Shown: positions 52,255-62,365, numbered from the stretch's first letter. The stretch is 64,000 nucleotides of DNA from Mangrovibacter plantisponsor (GCF_003182475.1 NZ_QGTS01000003.1:304876-368875); one strand, 5' to 3'. Numbers and translations are program-made. Notes: generated by a model from the sequence alone, not told the origin.

Positions 52255-55200
52255 TTACATAACCGGGTCAACAATAAAGATATTTTCAGGTAACTGAAAG
52301 CTTCTTAAGGCTAACAGTGCCAGGGGCCCTTTGCCCACTTGCGAACGCAGCACCCACTGTAATTTCACGCCGTCCGGGGCAATAAATGTCACCAGCCAGC
52401 GGCTGTTATCCAGTTGTTCATATTGCCCCGTTTCCAGCCAGCGGAGTAACCCCCAGCCACTGGGGTAATCGCCATATAACCGGTTTCCCGCCCCGGCGCG
52501 GTGCCATGTCAGTAAGGTACCGGGTTTGTAAGTTTCACCAGGCCAGCGAAATAGCTGCCAGTCTGCCTGCTGGTTAAAATAGCGCAGCTTTTGCCCGTCA
52601 ATATTAAGTTGCGTTTCCACCACCCCGGGCGATGGCCTTGCCTGGAGTTCAAACTGAACGCCCTGGCCGCCATCAATAAACAGAATATCGGCTATCTCAT
52701 TAAGCTGGTTAATTGCGGCTAAAAAATCCGGATTAATGCGAACTGCCCGGGAATGCACCGGGTTAAGTACCCAGCGTCGGCTTTCAAGTTTCACAATGCC
52801 ACCGAGTTCATCGGCCACAAAACGTGCCAGACGCCCGGAATCTTTACGAATAAAGTCCGCCAGCGCGGGCAATGAGGCTTCACCCTGAGCGGTGGTGAAA
52901 GGATAACGGCCAGAAAATGTGGCCTGCCATTCTGCCCGTACCGTGCGTTGCCATTGATTATTTAACCCGGCGGCAGAGGGCTGCAAAATACTGTTCCATG
53001 CATCATTCATTGGCCCGACAAAAATAGCTTCACCAAACCCCTGCCATTCTTGCCCAAGGCTTGCAGCAAGCAAGTTGCTGTACTGGCGTGTTTCAGTGAA
53101 GTCGTGCGGTTGCCCCTGAAACAGGGTTTGCGCCAGCAACTGCATATTCTCCTGAGGGTTGTGCGTATTGATTATTTGCTGCAAGTGCAGCCTGATTCTG
53201 GTCACCTGAGTTAGCCACGCCTGTAAACTCAGTGGCTGATTCCCCGTGTCGCCATAAGCCCGGGAATTAATGCCCATCACCTGCAATATGGGCCTGAAGT
53301 GTTGTTCGGCACCGCCTGAAGGTAACTGCCGAAGTGTATCAATAGCCACAGGCTCCTGGCCGCCCAGTTTTTCCATTGTGGCCTGAATCAGTGCATCTGG
53401 CAGCGAGCGGTTGATTTGCCCGGTTTGCCCCTGAAAAGCGAGGGTATTCAGTAACGCAATCAACGGGGACTGGCGCACATCACTTATCAGTGTTAGCTGG
53501 TCGGTTACTTCTGATACCGTTCTGGCAGGCTGGCGTTGCAGGTTATTAAGAAAGTGCTGCCAGGCGCCGGCGAAATCAGCGAAGTAACGTGCCGACAGGC
53601 TGGCCTTAAGCGCATCTGCAGATACCGCGCCTGCGCTGGCAGAAGTGTTGTTGTCGCTTAGCACCCAGTCAATTTCTTCCTGCCGGGCCGTTGCTGCACG
53701 CGCAATGGCCTGCTGAATACTGCCCTCCCACGCCTGGCGGGTAAATACACCTGGCACGACTTCATTGGAGACAAACACACGCCGGGCATCCGTTCCCTGC
53801 GCCATGGTTTCCAGTGTCTGGTCGGGGTAATTGGCGCGGGCATTGCTGATAATCTGGTTATAGAGGTTTTGTTCCGCACTCTGGTGCGCTAACTGCTGCA
53901 ATAATGCTTCACGAACTTTGGCAACCAGAGTGGTGTCCGGAGAGATTTTCCACTGAGGCCATTGTGCTAAATTCGCCATATAAAAGGCCCACAGATCCGG
54001 GGCCAGTGTTTCCCACAGCGCAGGAGATATCCCTGCCGGCGCACCCGAGAAGGATTTCAGTGTCCGGGTATAAAACTGGGTGTCGGCTTTTTCTGGCATC
54101 GCCATCATCAACCAGGCTTTAAGCTGGTTGTAACTCTGCCCGGCAAGTGCGGTTCTCCGCGCACTTTCTGGCGGAATTTGGATAAATGCCTGTAAAGGCT
54201 CACGTAACTGGCTGGCGGACTGGTCGCGGACCTGCCTGTTGTAGGCCGTGATGTACACAGGCATCAATGCATCCAGTATGCGCGGATTAACATTAAACCC
54301 GCCAGGCAGGTACCACGGCGCAAAACGGCTGTTTTTATTCTGGAGCCATTCGATATGGTTACCCAGTGCGTGTAATGCCACCAGTTGCTGGTCGGGTGTG
54401 GTTGCCTGAGACTCCAGGGTCTGAATACGTTGTGCTGTGGCCGCCACCGCATGGTAATTCACCATAAACGAAACCAGCAAGCCAACTCCCCAGAGCGCCA
54501 GCAGGCCCACCAGCCCGGCCGCCACACCCGTGAACCAAACATTCCCGGGGCGCAGCCCTTTGGTATGGCGGCTTGCCGAAATAAGCCCGGCAAGCCGGGG
54601 TGGTAACACCAGCGCATGAGTGAATCCCGCCGTAGAGTTGCCCTTCACACCACTACCTTCTGATACTGACTCATTACAGGTGACCAGGCTGAACATCAAC
54701 CCGCGGAGTGGAACCCGTGGCTGGGCAGCGTACAACCAGGGTTGCAACTGCTGTTCCCAGTGCGCAATGCCGCCATCCTGCAGTTGCTGGCTAAGGCGCA
54801 ACAGGAAATCATGGTCCTGGTTTTCAGATACCTGAAGCATTCCCTGAGCACGCAGTACCGGGACCAGATTTTCCAGACGGGTGCGGACTTCTTGTGCGGT
54901 TGCCCGTGCCGTGAAGTAAGCGCCGACAGGTTGCTCCTCTCGCCCGAGCTGTGACCATTTGCTGGCACACAGCTGCCATAACCAGACCGGAGGCTGGTAG
55001 CGCAGAACCCGGCCAATGTCTTCCAGCATACGCAAATCATTGTCACTGGCCTGTGGTGATAATTGCGCCTCCACACCCAGCACACGCACAATGCCATCCA
55101 GTGGCCGCAAGCGCCACAACCGTTGCACAGCGGCAAGGGGCGCCTCATACCCATGCGCACTGCCATCTCCGCCATAGATAAAAACGAGGTGCTCACTTTC

Positions 55201-55644
55201 AAGCCAGGTTTCCGCCACCAGCCCCGGCAACAATTGTTCCACCGCGTTGTTATCACCGACCACCAACACCAGGCGAACAGAAGAACGCCACCACAGGCGG
55301 TGGCGCATTTTGAGCCGGTGGCGAATTTGTTCAGCAAGACGCGCACCGGCTCCGGTGGCTGCACTGAGTGGCGCAGGCTGAAGGCGAGCAGCCTGCCTGA
55401 TGCGAACCAGCTGCCTGAGTTGCATGCCAAACCATGCCAGAACCATTAGCGATAACAATACCAGCAGTAGCAACCCACTGCGCACCACCACAGAAATGAT
55501 CACGCTGGTTTCCTGCGAGGCATCGGTGGCGAAATACCAGTACAACACAGCGTATAAAAACACCACCAATACTGCCAGAGCGCCCCCAACCGCCACGGTA
55601 TACCAGCCAGAATGGCTGCGCTGATTTGCCTTGCCCTTATCCAT
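52255..55644 (-). CDS. tssM: TssM/IcmF-like type VI membrane-complex protein
   Basis: 1129 residues. Two N-terminal spans (~18-38 and ~48-68), a cytoplasmic part, a third span at ~385-410 (VGLLALWGVGLLVSFMVNYH) and a long periplasmic part ending in the ImcF-related and C-terminal TssM domains (FEL...VVETQLNIDGQ; WPGETYKPGTLLTWHRAG). TssM bridges both membranes with TssJ and TssL. The cytoplasmic segment reads LVLVVGDNNAVEQLLPGL where canonical TssM has a Walker A GxxGxGKT; the nucleotide site is therefore missing. Confidence 0.87.
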   Translation of the reverse strand: MDKGKANQRSHSGWYTVAVGGALAVLVVFLYAVLYWYFATDASQETSVIISVVVRSGLLLLVLLSLMVLAWFGMQLRQLVRIRQAARLQPAPLSAATGAGARLAEQIRHRLKMRHRLWWRSSVRLVLVVGDNNAVEQLLPGLVAETWLESEHLVFIYGGDGSAHGYEAPLAAVQRLWRLRPLDGIVRVLGVEAQLSPQASDNDLRMLEDIGRVLRYQPPVWLWQLCASKWSQLGREEQPVGAYFTARATAQEVRTRLENLVPVLRAQGMLQVSENQDHDFLLRLSQQLQDGGIAHWEQQLQPWLYAAQPRVPLRGLMFSLVTCNESVSEGSGVKGNSTAGFTHALVLPPRLAGLISASRHTKGLRPGNVWFTGVAAGLVGLLALWGVGLLVSFMVNYHAVAATAQRIQTLESQATTPDQQLVALHALGNHIEWLQNKNSRFAPWYLPGGFNVNPRILDALMPVYITAYNRQVRDQSASQLREPLQAFIQIPPESARRTALAGQSYNQLKAWLMMAMPEKADTQFYTRTLKSFSGAPAGISPALWETLAPDLWAFYMANLAQWPQWKISPDTTLVAKVREALLQQLAHQSAEQNLYNQIISNARANYPDQTLETMAQGTDARRVFVSNEVVPGVFTRQAWEGSIQQAIARAATARQEEIDWVLSDNNTSASAGAVSADALKASLSARYFADFAGAWQHFLNNLQRQPARTVSEVTDQLTLISDVRQSPLIALLNTLAFQGQTGQINRSLPDALIQATMEKLGGQEPVAIDTLRQLPSGGAEQHFRPILQVMGINSRAYGDTGNQPLSLQAWLTQVTRIRLHLQQIINTHNPQENMQLLAQTLFQGQPHDFTETRQYSNLLAASLGQEWQGFGEAIFVGPMNDAWNSILQPSAAGLNNQWQRTVRAEWQATFSGRYPFTTAQGEASLPALADFIRKDSGRLARFVADELGGIVKLESRRWVLNPVHSRAVRINPDFLAAINQLNEIADILFIDGGQGVQFELQARPSPGVVETQLNIDGQKLRYFNQQADWQLFRWPGETYKPGTLLTWHRAGAGNRLYGDYPSGWGLLRWLETGQYEQLDNSRWLVTFIAPDGVKLQWVLRSQVGKGPLALLALRSFQLPENIFIVDPVM

Positions 55645-56755
55645 GATATTTTACTATTCCCAAAGTGAGTTGGTACTGCGGGTCGGTGGCAATCCAGCCA
55701 CATGAGGTTTGTTGGTGCAGCGCCAGTAATGCAGCGAGTGAGACAGCAATCAGTGGTTCATTTTCCCCGGTTCGCCCCCAATATGGGTCCTGCACATGCC
55801 GGGAAAGGTTCCAGCCGCAATGCGCAAAATCCGGGGGTATGGCTGGTGAAAACAACACGCAGTGTTCCGGTGGGTGCGTTAACCCGCTTTGTTGCTGAGC
55901 CTGCTGGCATACCTGGCTTGCGGTATGTTCCCCTGGAGAAAACACCTCACCGCGCGCCAGGGTTACTGGCCCTTTGGCGGTGACTTTCCAGAGCAATGCA
56001 GATTCACCCGCAGGCTCTGAGCCGCCGCCTGCGGGCACTGAAAGGCAACCGGCGACAAGGAACCATTGCTGATTCTCTTCTGCTGTTAATGCGAAATGGG
56101 CAGCCAGCTCTGCCAGAGTGTTCGCCCCTTGCCAGGGTTCTGGGCGCACGGGAAGGCAGAGTGACGGAAATAACAGGCTCACTTCTGCTGAAAATGCCTG
56201 CCAGGCAGTTTCACTCCCCTGCCAGTAGCACGATATGGGTGGCCAGTACACCTGACCACTACACTGGGTATGCCACTGGCGCGCAAGCATCTGCGCCAGT
56301 TGGGTTTCCCGTTCACCAGGCCGGGAGGAAAACAGCAGGCCATTCGTTATTGTGGTGCTGCAGCCGCTTGCCAGGCCAGGTGGCTGGTTCAGGAAACCTT
56401 GCCAGTCTGCCGGTGATATCCCGGCCGGGCCAATCAGTACGACATCCTGCAGCGCAAAAGTTTGTGTGTGGTGTTGCCACCAGGCAGCATATTCCTGGTC
56501 TGTGCGATACTGCCAGTCCGCCTGTAAATGTAATGAAGTGCGGTAATACAGTTGGCGGGAAAGCCAGCACAGCAGAACAAGCGCACTGGCAAAGCATGCG
56601 GTAACCACTAACAATGTTGGGCTGCGTTTTTCTCCTGCCAGCACCAGGCTTAGAGTGACAGACAGCAATACCAGCGCCATACCAGCCAGCGCCCAGCGGC
56701 GGTTTCGGGGTGGAGAGGCAGCCCGGAGTGCGGGGGCAAACTGAAACGCCCTCAT
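55637..56755 (-). CDS. type VI cluster membrane protein of unknown function
   Basis: About 372 residues from the ATG at 56755, which overlaps the PAAR stop (ATGA). Two hydrophobic spans (~22-40 and ~48-66) are followed by a large soluble domain. It overlaps tssM by 8 bases, so it belongs to the same operon. No catalytic motif recognised. Its place between paar and tssM is the only hint to function. Confidence 0.75.
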   Translation of the reverse strand: MRAFQFAPALRAASPPRNRRWALAGMALVLLSVTLSLVLAGEKRSPTLLVVTACFASALVLLCWLSRQLYYRTSLHLQADWQYRTDQEYAAWWQHHTQTFALQDVVLIGPAGISPADWQGFLNQPPGLASGCSTTITNGLLFSSRPGERETQLAQMLARQWHTQCSGQVYWPPISCYWQGSETAWQAFSAEVSLLFPSLCLPVRPEPWQGANTLAELAAHFALTAEENQQWFLVAGCLSVPAGGGSEPAGESALLWKVTAKGPVTLARGEVFSPGEHTASQVCQQAQQQSGLTHPPEHCVLFSPAIPPDFAHCGWNLSRHVQDPYWGRTGENEPLIAVSLAALLALHQQTSCGWIATDPQYQLTLGIVKYHG

Positions 56756-57009
56756 TGTGCACACCGGCAATCTGGAGATGAGCTGACCAGGGTGCAACCA
56801 CAGGCACACCGGTGGCCATGTAATGCTATTGGTACGCCATTTAATGTGGACAGTGTGCTGCCTTCAGCAATCACCGTCAGACCATGCCGGTTACACATTA
56901 CCGGGTCGCCCACACAGGCAATCCCTTTGCCAAAACAGAGGTTATGCCCGGCCAACACTCTGCCGCCATACTCGAGTAATGTGTCATCCTGGCGAACAAT
57001 ATGCCGCAT
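56752..57009 (-). CDS. PAAR-domain spike-tip protein
   Basis: 85 residues. The PAAR repeats are visible in CVGDPVMCNRHGLTVIAEGS and NGVPIALHGHRCACGCTLVS, with His/Cys residues that would bind the tip zinc. PAAR proteins cap the VgrG spike and recruit effectors; this one follows a Tle1-type effector by 51 bases. Confidence 0.9.
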   Translation of the reverse strand: MRHIVRQDDTLLEYGGRVLAGHNLCFGKGIACVGDPVMCNRHGLTVIAEGSTLSTLNGVPIALHGHRCACGCTLVSSSPDCRCAQ

Positions 57010-57060
57010 ATTCTTCCCTTGTTATCTGTTGTTCAGTCCGTTTCTGGGCAGCCGCAGAAG

Positions 57061-59382
57061 CTACCCGATAAATTTCGCGCCAGCACCAGTAATATGCCCG
57101 GCAACAGCCTGCATCCTGGCGTCGTGCTCCTCCTGCATCAGCCGGGCATGCCACTGTGCCGCCAGTTCATCCGGGTGGTCATCCACAGCGAGCAACGCGG
57201 TGTCTTCAATCACGGTGTATTCGCCGGTCGCCAGGTCTTTTATTTGGTGCCGGTCGGCAACCTGGCCGCGGTTATCCCAGGAAATCACGGTATATTCCAC
57301 CGCCCGGCCCGGTTCACCCGCGCCAACTACGCGCCCGTCCTGGTAAATCAGGCGTAAGTGCTTGTTAGCGCGCTGCCCAAAGAACAGCATCCGGTAGCGG
57401 AAATAGTCACCCCATGGCTCCCGGCTGCCCAGTTCACTTTGCATAAACCAGGCCCGGGAGTCATGAATGTGCTCGTCATACAGCGCCAGTAATTCGGCCC
57501 CCGGCATCTCACGGGTTCCGCTGCCCAGTTCATCAGTAAACAGTTGGTGGTACAGCCCGTCACCGGCGGCTTTCATTTGGTCGTACTCCGCTTTTTCATC
57601 TTCTCCTTTGAGCATAAATACTGGGTATTTCAGTACGCCATCCAGCATGAACTGCCGGGTTTTACTCCGGTAAGTGCCATTCATAACCCGGTACCACCCG
57701 CGGTAATCGTGCTCAAATTCCCGTGCGGCTTCGCGCAACTGGTGCTGTGACTGGGTGGGTTCCCATTTATTGCCCGGCTCCATCTGCCTCTGCCAGCCAG
57801 CCTCTTGCCGGTTCACCCGGTTACGCGCCTTGCGCCTTTGCTGCTCGCGTTCTGCCTGTGCCTGCTGAGCCAGTTTTGCCTGCTCCGCATTATGTTGAGG
57901 CGCCAGTAGGAAAAAGGGTTGTACCAGCAGGCTGTTACGGGCATAGCGCCCAATGCGCCAGGCGGTTATCCAGCCCAACTGGTTGTTCAATACGTTTTCC
58001 AGCACTCGCGGCAGGCGGTAAGGTTGCCAGGCATCTGCATGATCACTGGCAGGTGGGGGGGTATCGGGTAAGGCAGCGGTTTCCAGCAAGGTTGCGCGCC
58101 AGAGATTAAAGCGGCGGATGGTTGAAGTCTGAATATCAAACTCAATAAAAGTTTGTTGATTCATATCGTGAGAAGGTTGAATAGAACGAATAAGCGGTGT
58201 TATCACTTCCGGTAGTACAGCCAGAGGCGCACCGGCAGCAAAAGCCGCCCGGTATAAATCATGCAGAACAATTTGCGATAACAGCTCGCCATCTCCGCCG
58301 CGCGCTTTTCCCTGGTCGCCGGGTGGGTAGCCTCCGCCAACATCGGAATGCATTCCGGGGTAAACCACTTCACGGGTGGCCTGTGGGTAACTGCCATCCG
58401 CCCGGCGCACTGAATCCAGCGGGAAGCTCTGGCGTTGCTCATGGGCTGCCACAAAGTGGTCACAGCGCCGCACATAGCCTGGGTAGCGCACTTCATCGGG
58501 CAATTGCAGGGTGTTATTCGCCCAGCCCATATGCCCGGTAGCGCCCGGCACCAGGTCTGCCAGGCCTACCGATGCCACGGTATCCAGCAACCCGAGGTAA
58601 TGCACCCGTACCGGCAGCCCCAGCAATGCCATTTCTGGCGTTTCACCTTCTGCCGGGGGAGTAAACAGCTCTGCCAGCCAGTTAACAAAGGTGCGCGCAC
58701 TGGCGGCCCCGCGGGAAAAACCGTACACAAACAGCTTAATTGCCAGTGGTTTCGGGCGCACCAGCGCCACCCGCTCACGCAGTGGTGCCAGCAGGTTAGT
58801 TATGGCAATACGCCGGTTAACTTCGCCGGTTATTGGCCAGTGGGCGCGCATCTGCGCTAACTGGTTACGGGCAACGTCATCATTCAGGCGATCGCGCCCG
58901 GGTGTCAGGGTGTACATCAGCGCATCCACCAGGCGCAACAGCGCCCAGTTAATGCGGTCTTCCCCGCCCCGGGCAAAGGCCAGGCCGGCAGAGCTGTAAT
59001 CAAACTCGTTGATTTCCGGAAATGGCGTACCCACACCGGGCATGTAGTAACGGAAATAGCCAGAAGATTCAGCATCATGGTATGTGGCATGATACAGGCG
59101 GGCAATATTGGACGGGCTGGGGGGCTGTGCTACCTGAGTATCGTGATACTCATTGTTTCCGGTGCCATCAAAAAACAGGCTGATATGCAGGCTCTGGCAG
59201 CACACCGGCATTGCCCGCATTCCCTGCTGCTGGTTAACGGCCTGGCGGTGGTGCTGTTCTTCCTGCACTTGTAGCAAGTAATTGCCATTAACGGTCTGTG
59301 GCAGTAATGCCAGCCGCCCTGTTTCCGGAAAAGCTGGTGGCGCCCAGCAGGGCTGCGCACCCTGGTGGTTTAATTTGGGCAT
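57061..59382 (-). CDS. Tle1-like type VI lipase effector (DUF2235)
   Basis: 773 residues with the DUF2235 alpha/beta-hydrolase domain. ISLFFDGTGNNEYHD begins the fold, the nucleophile Ser is in VYGFSRGAASARTF (G-x-S-x-G), and PGMHSDVGGGYPPGD carries the acidic residue. A charged helical region follows (~500-560; EQAKLAQQAQAEREQQRRK). Family members are secreted phospholipases that attack rival cell membranes. Six probable immunity lipoprotein genes lie directly upstream, and its start overlaps the last of them by 13 bases. Confidence 0.9.
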   Translation of the reverse strand: MPKLNHQGAQPCWAPPAFPETGRLALLPQTVNGNYLLQVQEEQHHRQAVNQQQGMRAMPVCCQSLHISLFFDGTGNNEYHDTQVAQPPSPSNIARLYHATYHDAESSGYFRYYMPGVGTPFPEINEFDYSSAGLAFARGGEDRINWALLRLVDALMYTLTPGRDRLNDDVARNQLAQMRAHWPITGEVNRRIAITNLLAPLRERVALVRPKPLAIKLFVYGFSRGAASARTFVNWLAELFTPPAEGETPEMALLGLPVRVHYLGLLDTVASVGLADLVPGATGHMGWANNTLQLPDEVRYPGYVRRCDHFVAAHEQRQSFPLDSVRRADGSYPQATREVVYPGMHSDVGGGYPPGDQGKARGGDGELLSQIVLHDLYRAAFAAGAPLAVLPEVITPLIRSIQPSHDMNQQTFIEFDIQTSTIRRFNLWRATLLETAALPDTPPPASDHADAWQPYRLPRVLENVLNNQLGWITAWRIGRYARNSLLVQPFFLLAPQHNAEQAKLAQQAQAEREQQRRKARNRVNRQEAGWQRQMEPGNKWEPTQSQHQLREAAREFEHDYRGWYRVMNGTYRSKTRQFMLDGVLKYPVFMLKGEDEKAEYDQMKAAGDGLYHQLFTDELGSGTREMPGAELLALYDEHIHDSRAWFMQSELGSREPWGDYFRYRMLFFGQRANKHLRLIYQDGRVVGAGEPGRAVEYTVISWDNRGQVADRHQIKDLATGEYTVIEDTALLAVDDHPDELAAQWHARLMQEEHDARMQAVAGHITGAGAKFIG

Positions 59383-59873
59383 TGGGCAGGCTCCGGCATA
59401 TTTAACGGCTCTTTAATCGGGTAATCCGGTGTGCCATAACCCATACATACCGTGGTCACTTTTACCTGGTTACAGGGCAAAAAGTGCACCGTCATACCAC
59501 AACGCTGTTCCCCATATTCCGGTACCGGCACCACAGCGCTATGGCGGCGGTATTGTGCTGCATGCCGGGCATAGGCTTCTTCTTCATATCCGAACCCCTC
59601 CTTTTTAAGAGGAATGATGGCTCGGGGATTGGGATCCACCTCCCACTCAACCAGTGCTTCCATTCCCGGTATCCATTTGCGGGGTAACAGTACACAGCAA
59701 TACCCGCCTCCCAACCCTGGCGCCGAATAGCCATTCACACCGAATCGGTTAATTACCTGGCCGGCGACATGATTTTTTGCCCGCAAATCCCCGGCGGTAT
59801 AATCGCCATAACCGGCTCCTGCACACCCGGCCAGTAGCCATAACGGCACCAGCCACACTATTTTTTTATTCAT
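59370..59873 (-). CDS. DUF3304 lipoprotein, copy 1 (probable Tle1 immunity)
   Basis: 167 residues; a lipoprotein signal ending in the lipobox LLAGC (Cys17, followed by Ala, so probably outer-membrane). Shared body: GYCCVLLPRKWIPGMEALVEWEVDP, split as GYCCVLLPRKWIPG and MEALVEWEVDP, and CGMTVHFLPCNQVKVTTVC. Its variable segment contains NPRAIIPLKKEGFGYEEEAY. It ends early with MPEPAQCPN, lacking the 10- to 12-residue tail of the other copies, because its end is merged with the tle1 start. DUF3304 proteins are known companions of Tle1-type effectors. Confidence 0.85.
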   Translation of the reverse strand: MNKKIVWLVPLWLLAGCAGAGYGDYTAGDLRAKNHVAGQVINRFGVNGYSAPGLGGGYCCVLLPRKWIPGMEALVEWEVDPNPRAIIPLKKEGFGYEEEAYARHAAQYRRHSAVVPVPEYGEQRCGMTVHFLPCNQVKVTTVCMGYGTPDYPIKEPLNMPEPAQCPN

Positions 59874-59941
59874 CTCCTGCTCCTGTTGTTGTTCACTGCC
59901 CTGTTTGTTCCCTTGGGATAAATCCCGTTCCTGCCCGTGGT

Positions 59942-60475
59942 TTATCCGTTATGCACCGCGGTATTAACTGCTGCGGCCACCGGGCAGTTTTCCGGCTCCG
60001 GCATATTTAACGGCTCTTTAATTGGGTAATCCGGTGTGCCATAACCCATACATACCGTGGTCACTTTTACCTGGTTACAGGGCAAAAAATGCACCGTCAT
60101 ACCACAACGCTGTTCCCCATATTCCGGTACCGCCACCACAGCGCTATGGCGGCGAAAACTGGCTCTGACTTCCGTTGCCCATTTATCAAACTTCTCTCTG
60201 TCGGTATAGCCAGGAAACGGTGAGGCTGTTTTTGGATCCACCTCCCACTCAACCAGCACCTCCATTCCCGGGATCCATTTGCGGGGCAACAGCACACAGC
60301 AATACCCACCTCCCAGACCGGGTGCCGAATAGCCATTCACACCGAATCGGTTAATTACCTGACCGGCGACATGGTTTTTTGCCCGCAAATCCCCGGCGGT
60401 ATAATCGCCATAACCGGCCCCGGCACACCCGGCCAGTAGCCATAACGGCACCAGCCACACTGCTTTTTTATTCAT
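59942..60475 (-). CDS. DUF3304 lipoprotein, copy 2
   Basis: 177 residues with the same signal peptide, lipobox and C-terminal body as copy 1. Its variable segment is different: KTASPFPGYTDREKFDKWAT followed by EVRASFRRHS. The spacer to copy 1 (about 68 bases) is nearly identical to the other spacers. Confidence 0.85.
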   Translation of the reverse strand: MNKKAVWLVPLWLLAGCAGAGYGDYTAGDLRAKNHVAGQVINRFGVNGYSAPGLGGGYCCVLLPRKWIPGMEVLVEWEVDPKTASPFPGYTDREKFDKWATEVRASFRRHSAVVAVPEYGEQRCGMTVHFLPCNQVKVTTVCMGYGTPDYPIKEPLNMPEPENCPVAAAVNTAVHNG

Positions 60476-60544
60476 CTGCTGCTCCTGCTGTTGTTCACTG
60501 CCCTGTTTGTTCCCTGTGGGATAAATCCCGTTCCTGCCCGTTGC

Positions 60545-61081
60545 TTATCCATTACGCACTGCGCTATTAACTGCTGCGGCCACCGGGCAGTTTTCCGGCT
60601 CCGTCAAATTACGGGGTTCTTTAATCGGGTAATCCGGTGTGCCATAACCCATACATACCGTGGTCACTTTTACCTGGTTACAGGGCAAAAAGTGCACCGT
60701 CATACCACAACGCTTTTCCCCATATTCCGGTACCGCCACCACTGCACTGTGGCGGCGGTATTGTGCTGCATGCCGGGCATAGGCTTCTTCTTCATATCCG
60801 AACCCCTCCTTTTTAAGAGGAATGATGGCCCGGGGGTTCGGATCCACCTCCCACTCAACCAGTGCTTCCATTCCCGGGATCCATTTGCGGGGCAACAGCA
60901 CACAGCAATACCCACCTCCCAGACCGGGTGCCGAATAGCCATTCACACCGAATCGGTTAATTACCTGACCGGCGACATGGTTTTTTGCCCGCAAATCCCC
61001 GGCGGTATACTCGCCATAACCGGCCCCGGCACACCCGGCCAGTAACCATAACGGCACCAGCCACACTGCTTTTTTATTCAT
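60545..61081 (-). CDS. DUF3304 lipoprotein, copy 3
   Basis: 178 residues. The variable segment repeats that of copy 1 (NPRAIIPLKKEGFGYEEEAY), while the C-terminus has IKEPRNLTEPENCPV. It is thus a mosaic of elements from other copies. Confidence 0.85.
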   Translation of the reverse strand: MNKKAVWLVPLWLLAGCAGAGYGEYTAGDLRAKNHVAGQVINRFGVNGYSAPGLGGGYCCVLLPRKWIPGMEALVEWEVDPNPRAIIPLKKEGFGYEEEAYARHAAQYRRHSAVVAVPEYGEKRCGMTVHFLPCNQVKVTTVCMGYGTPDYPIKEPRNLTEPENCPVAAAVNSAVRNG

Positions 61082-61150
61082 CTGCTGCTCCTGCTGTTGT
61101 TCACTGCCCTGTTTGTTCCCTGTGGGATAAATCCCGTTCCTGCCCGTGGT

Positions 61151-61681
61151 TTATCCATTACGCACTGCGCTATTAACCGCTGTGGCCACCGGGCAGTTTT
61201 CCGGCTCCGGCATATTTAACGGCTCTTTAATTGGGTAATCCGGTGTGCCATAACCCATACACACTGTGGTCACTTTTACCTGGTTACAGGGCAAAAAATG
61301 CACCGTCATACCACAACGCTTTTCCCCATATTCCGGTACCGCCACCACTGCACTGTGGCGGCGGTATTGTGCTGCATGCCGGGCATAGGCCTCGCGAAAA
61401 AGATCTGTTCCCAAAGGGGGTAATATTACATAAGGATCCGGATCCACCTCCCACTCAACCAGTACCTCCATTCCCGGCATCCATTTACGGGGCAACAGCA
61501 CGCAGCAATACCCGCCTCCCAAACCGGGTGCCGAATAACCATTCACACCGAATCTGTTAATTCCCTGGCCGGCGACATGATTTTTTGCCCGCAAATCCCC
61601 GGCGGTATACTCGCCATAACCGGCTCCGGCACACCCGGCCAGTAACCATAACGGCACCAGCCACACTGCTTTTTTATTCAT
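61151..61681 (-). CDS. DUF3304 lipoprotein, copy 4
   Basis: 176 residues. Variable segment DPYVILPPLGTDLFREAYAR, then the ARHAAQYRRHS shared with copies 1, 3 and 6. The rest matches the common body. Confidence 0.85.
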   Translation of the reverse strand: MNKKAVWLVPLWLLAGCAGAGYGEYTAGDLRAKNHVAGQGINRFGVNGYSAPGLGGGYCCVLLPRKWMPGMEVLVEWEVDPDPYVILPPLGTDLFREAYARHAAQYRRHSAVVAVPEYGEKRCGMTVHFLPCNQVKVTTVCMGYGTPDYPIKEPLNMPEPENCPVATAVNSAVRNG

Positions 61682-61750
61682 CTCCTGCTCCTGCTGTTGT
61701 TCACTGCCCTGTTTGTTCCCTGTGGGATAAATCCCGTTCCTGCCCGTGGT

Positions 61751-62296
61751 TTATCCATTACGCACTGCGTTATTAACCGCTGCGGCCACCGGGCAGTTTT
61801 CCGGCTCCGGCATATTACGGGGTTCTTTAATCGGGTAATCTGGTGTGCCATAACCCATACATACCGTGGTCACTTTTACCTGGTTACAGGGCAAAAAGTG
61901 CACCGTCATACCACAACGCTGTTCCCCATATTCCGGTACCGGTACCACCGCGCTATGGCGACGAAAACTGGCTTTTAGTTCTTTTTCCCATGCAAGATAT
62001 TTTTCCCATTCCTCGAAACCCGGAATCGGGGTGTCAGATACGGGGGTAACCTCCCACTCAACCAGTGCTTCCATTCCCGGTATCCATTTACGGGGCAACA
62101 GCACACAGCAATACCCACCGCCATCGCCATAAGCTGCAATATTGGGGCCGCCATAACCATTAACTTTCACAAAGTTGATAACGTTCGGTGTGTGGTTTAT
62201 GCCCCGCAAATCCCCGGCGGTATACTCGCCATAACCGGCTCCGGCACACCCGGCCAGTAGCCATAACGGCACCAGCCACACTGCTTTTTTATTCAT
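61751..62296 (-). CDS. DUF3304 lipoprotein, copy 5
   Basis: 181 residues. Two variable regions differ: after the signal, GINHTPNVINFVKVNGYGGP instead of AKNHVAGQVINRFGVNGYSAP, and in the middle DTPIPGFEEWEKYLAWEKEL followed by KASFRRHS, which resembles copy 2. Confidence 0.85.
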   Translation of the reverse strand: MNKKAVWLVPLWLLAGCAGAGYGEYTAGDLRGINHTPNVINFVKVNGYGGPNIAAYGDGGGYCCVLLPRKWIPGMEALVEWEVTPVSDTPIPGFEEWEKYLAWEKELKASFRRHSAVVPVPEYGEQRCGMTVHFLPCNQVKVTTVCMGYGTPDYPIKEPRNMPEPENCPVAAAVNNAVRNG

Positions 62297-62365
62297 CTCC
62301 TGCTCCTGTTGTTGTTCACTGCCCTGTTTGTTCCCTGTGGGATAAATCCCGTTCCTGCCCGTGGT

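Noticed and set aside
54121-54140. Second Ter-like core GTTGTAACT inside tssM
   Set aside because: Four mismatches to the 16-bp consensus, including the conserved AT before the core, and inside a coding sequence; probably chance.
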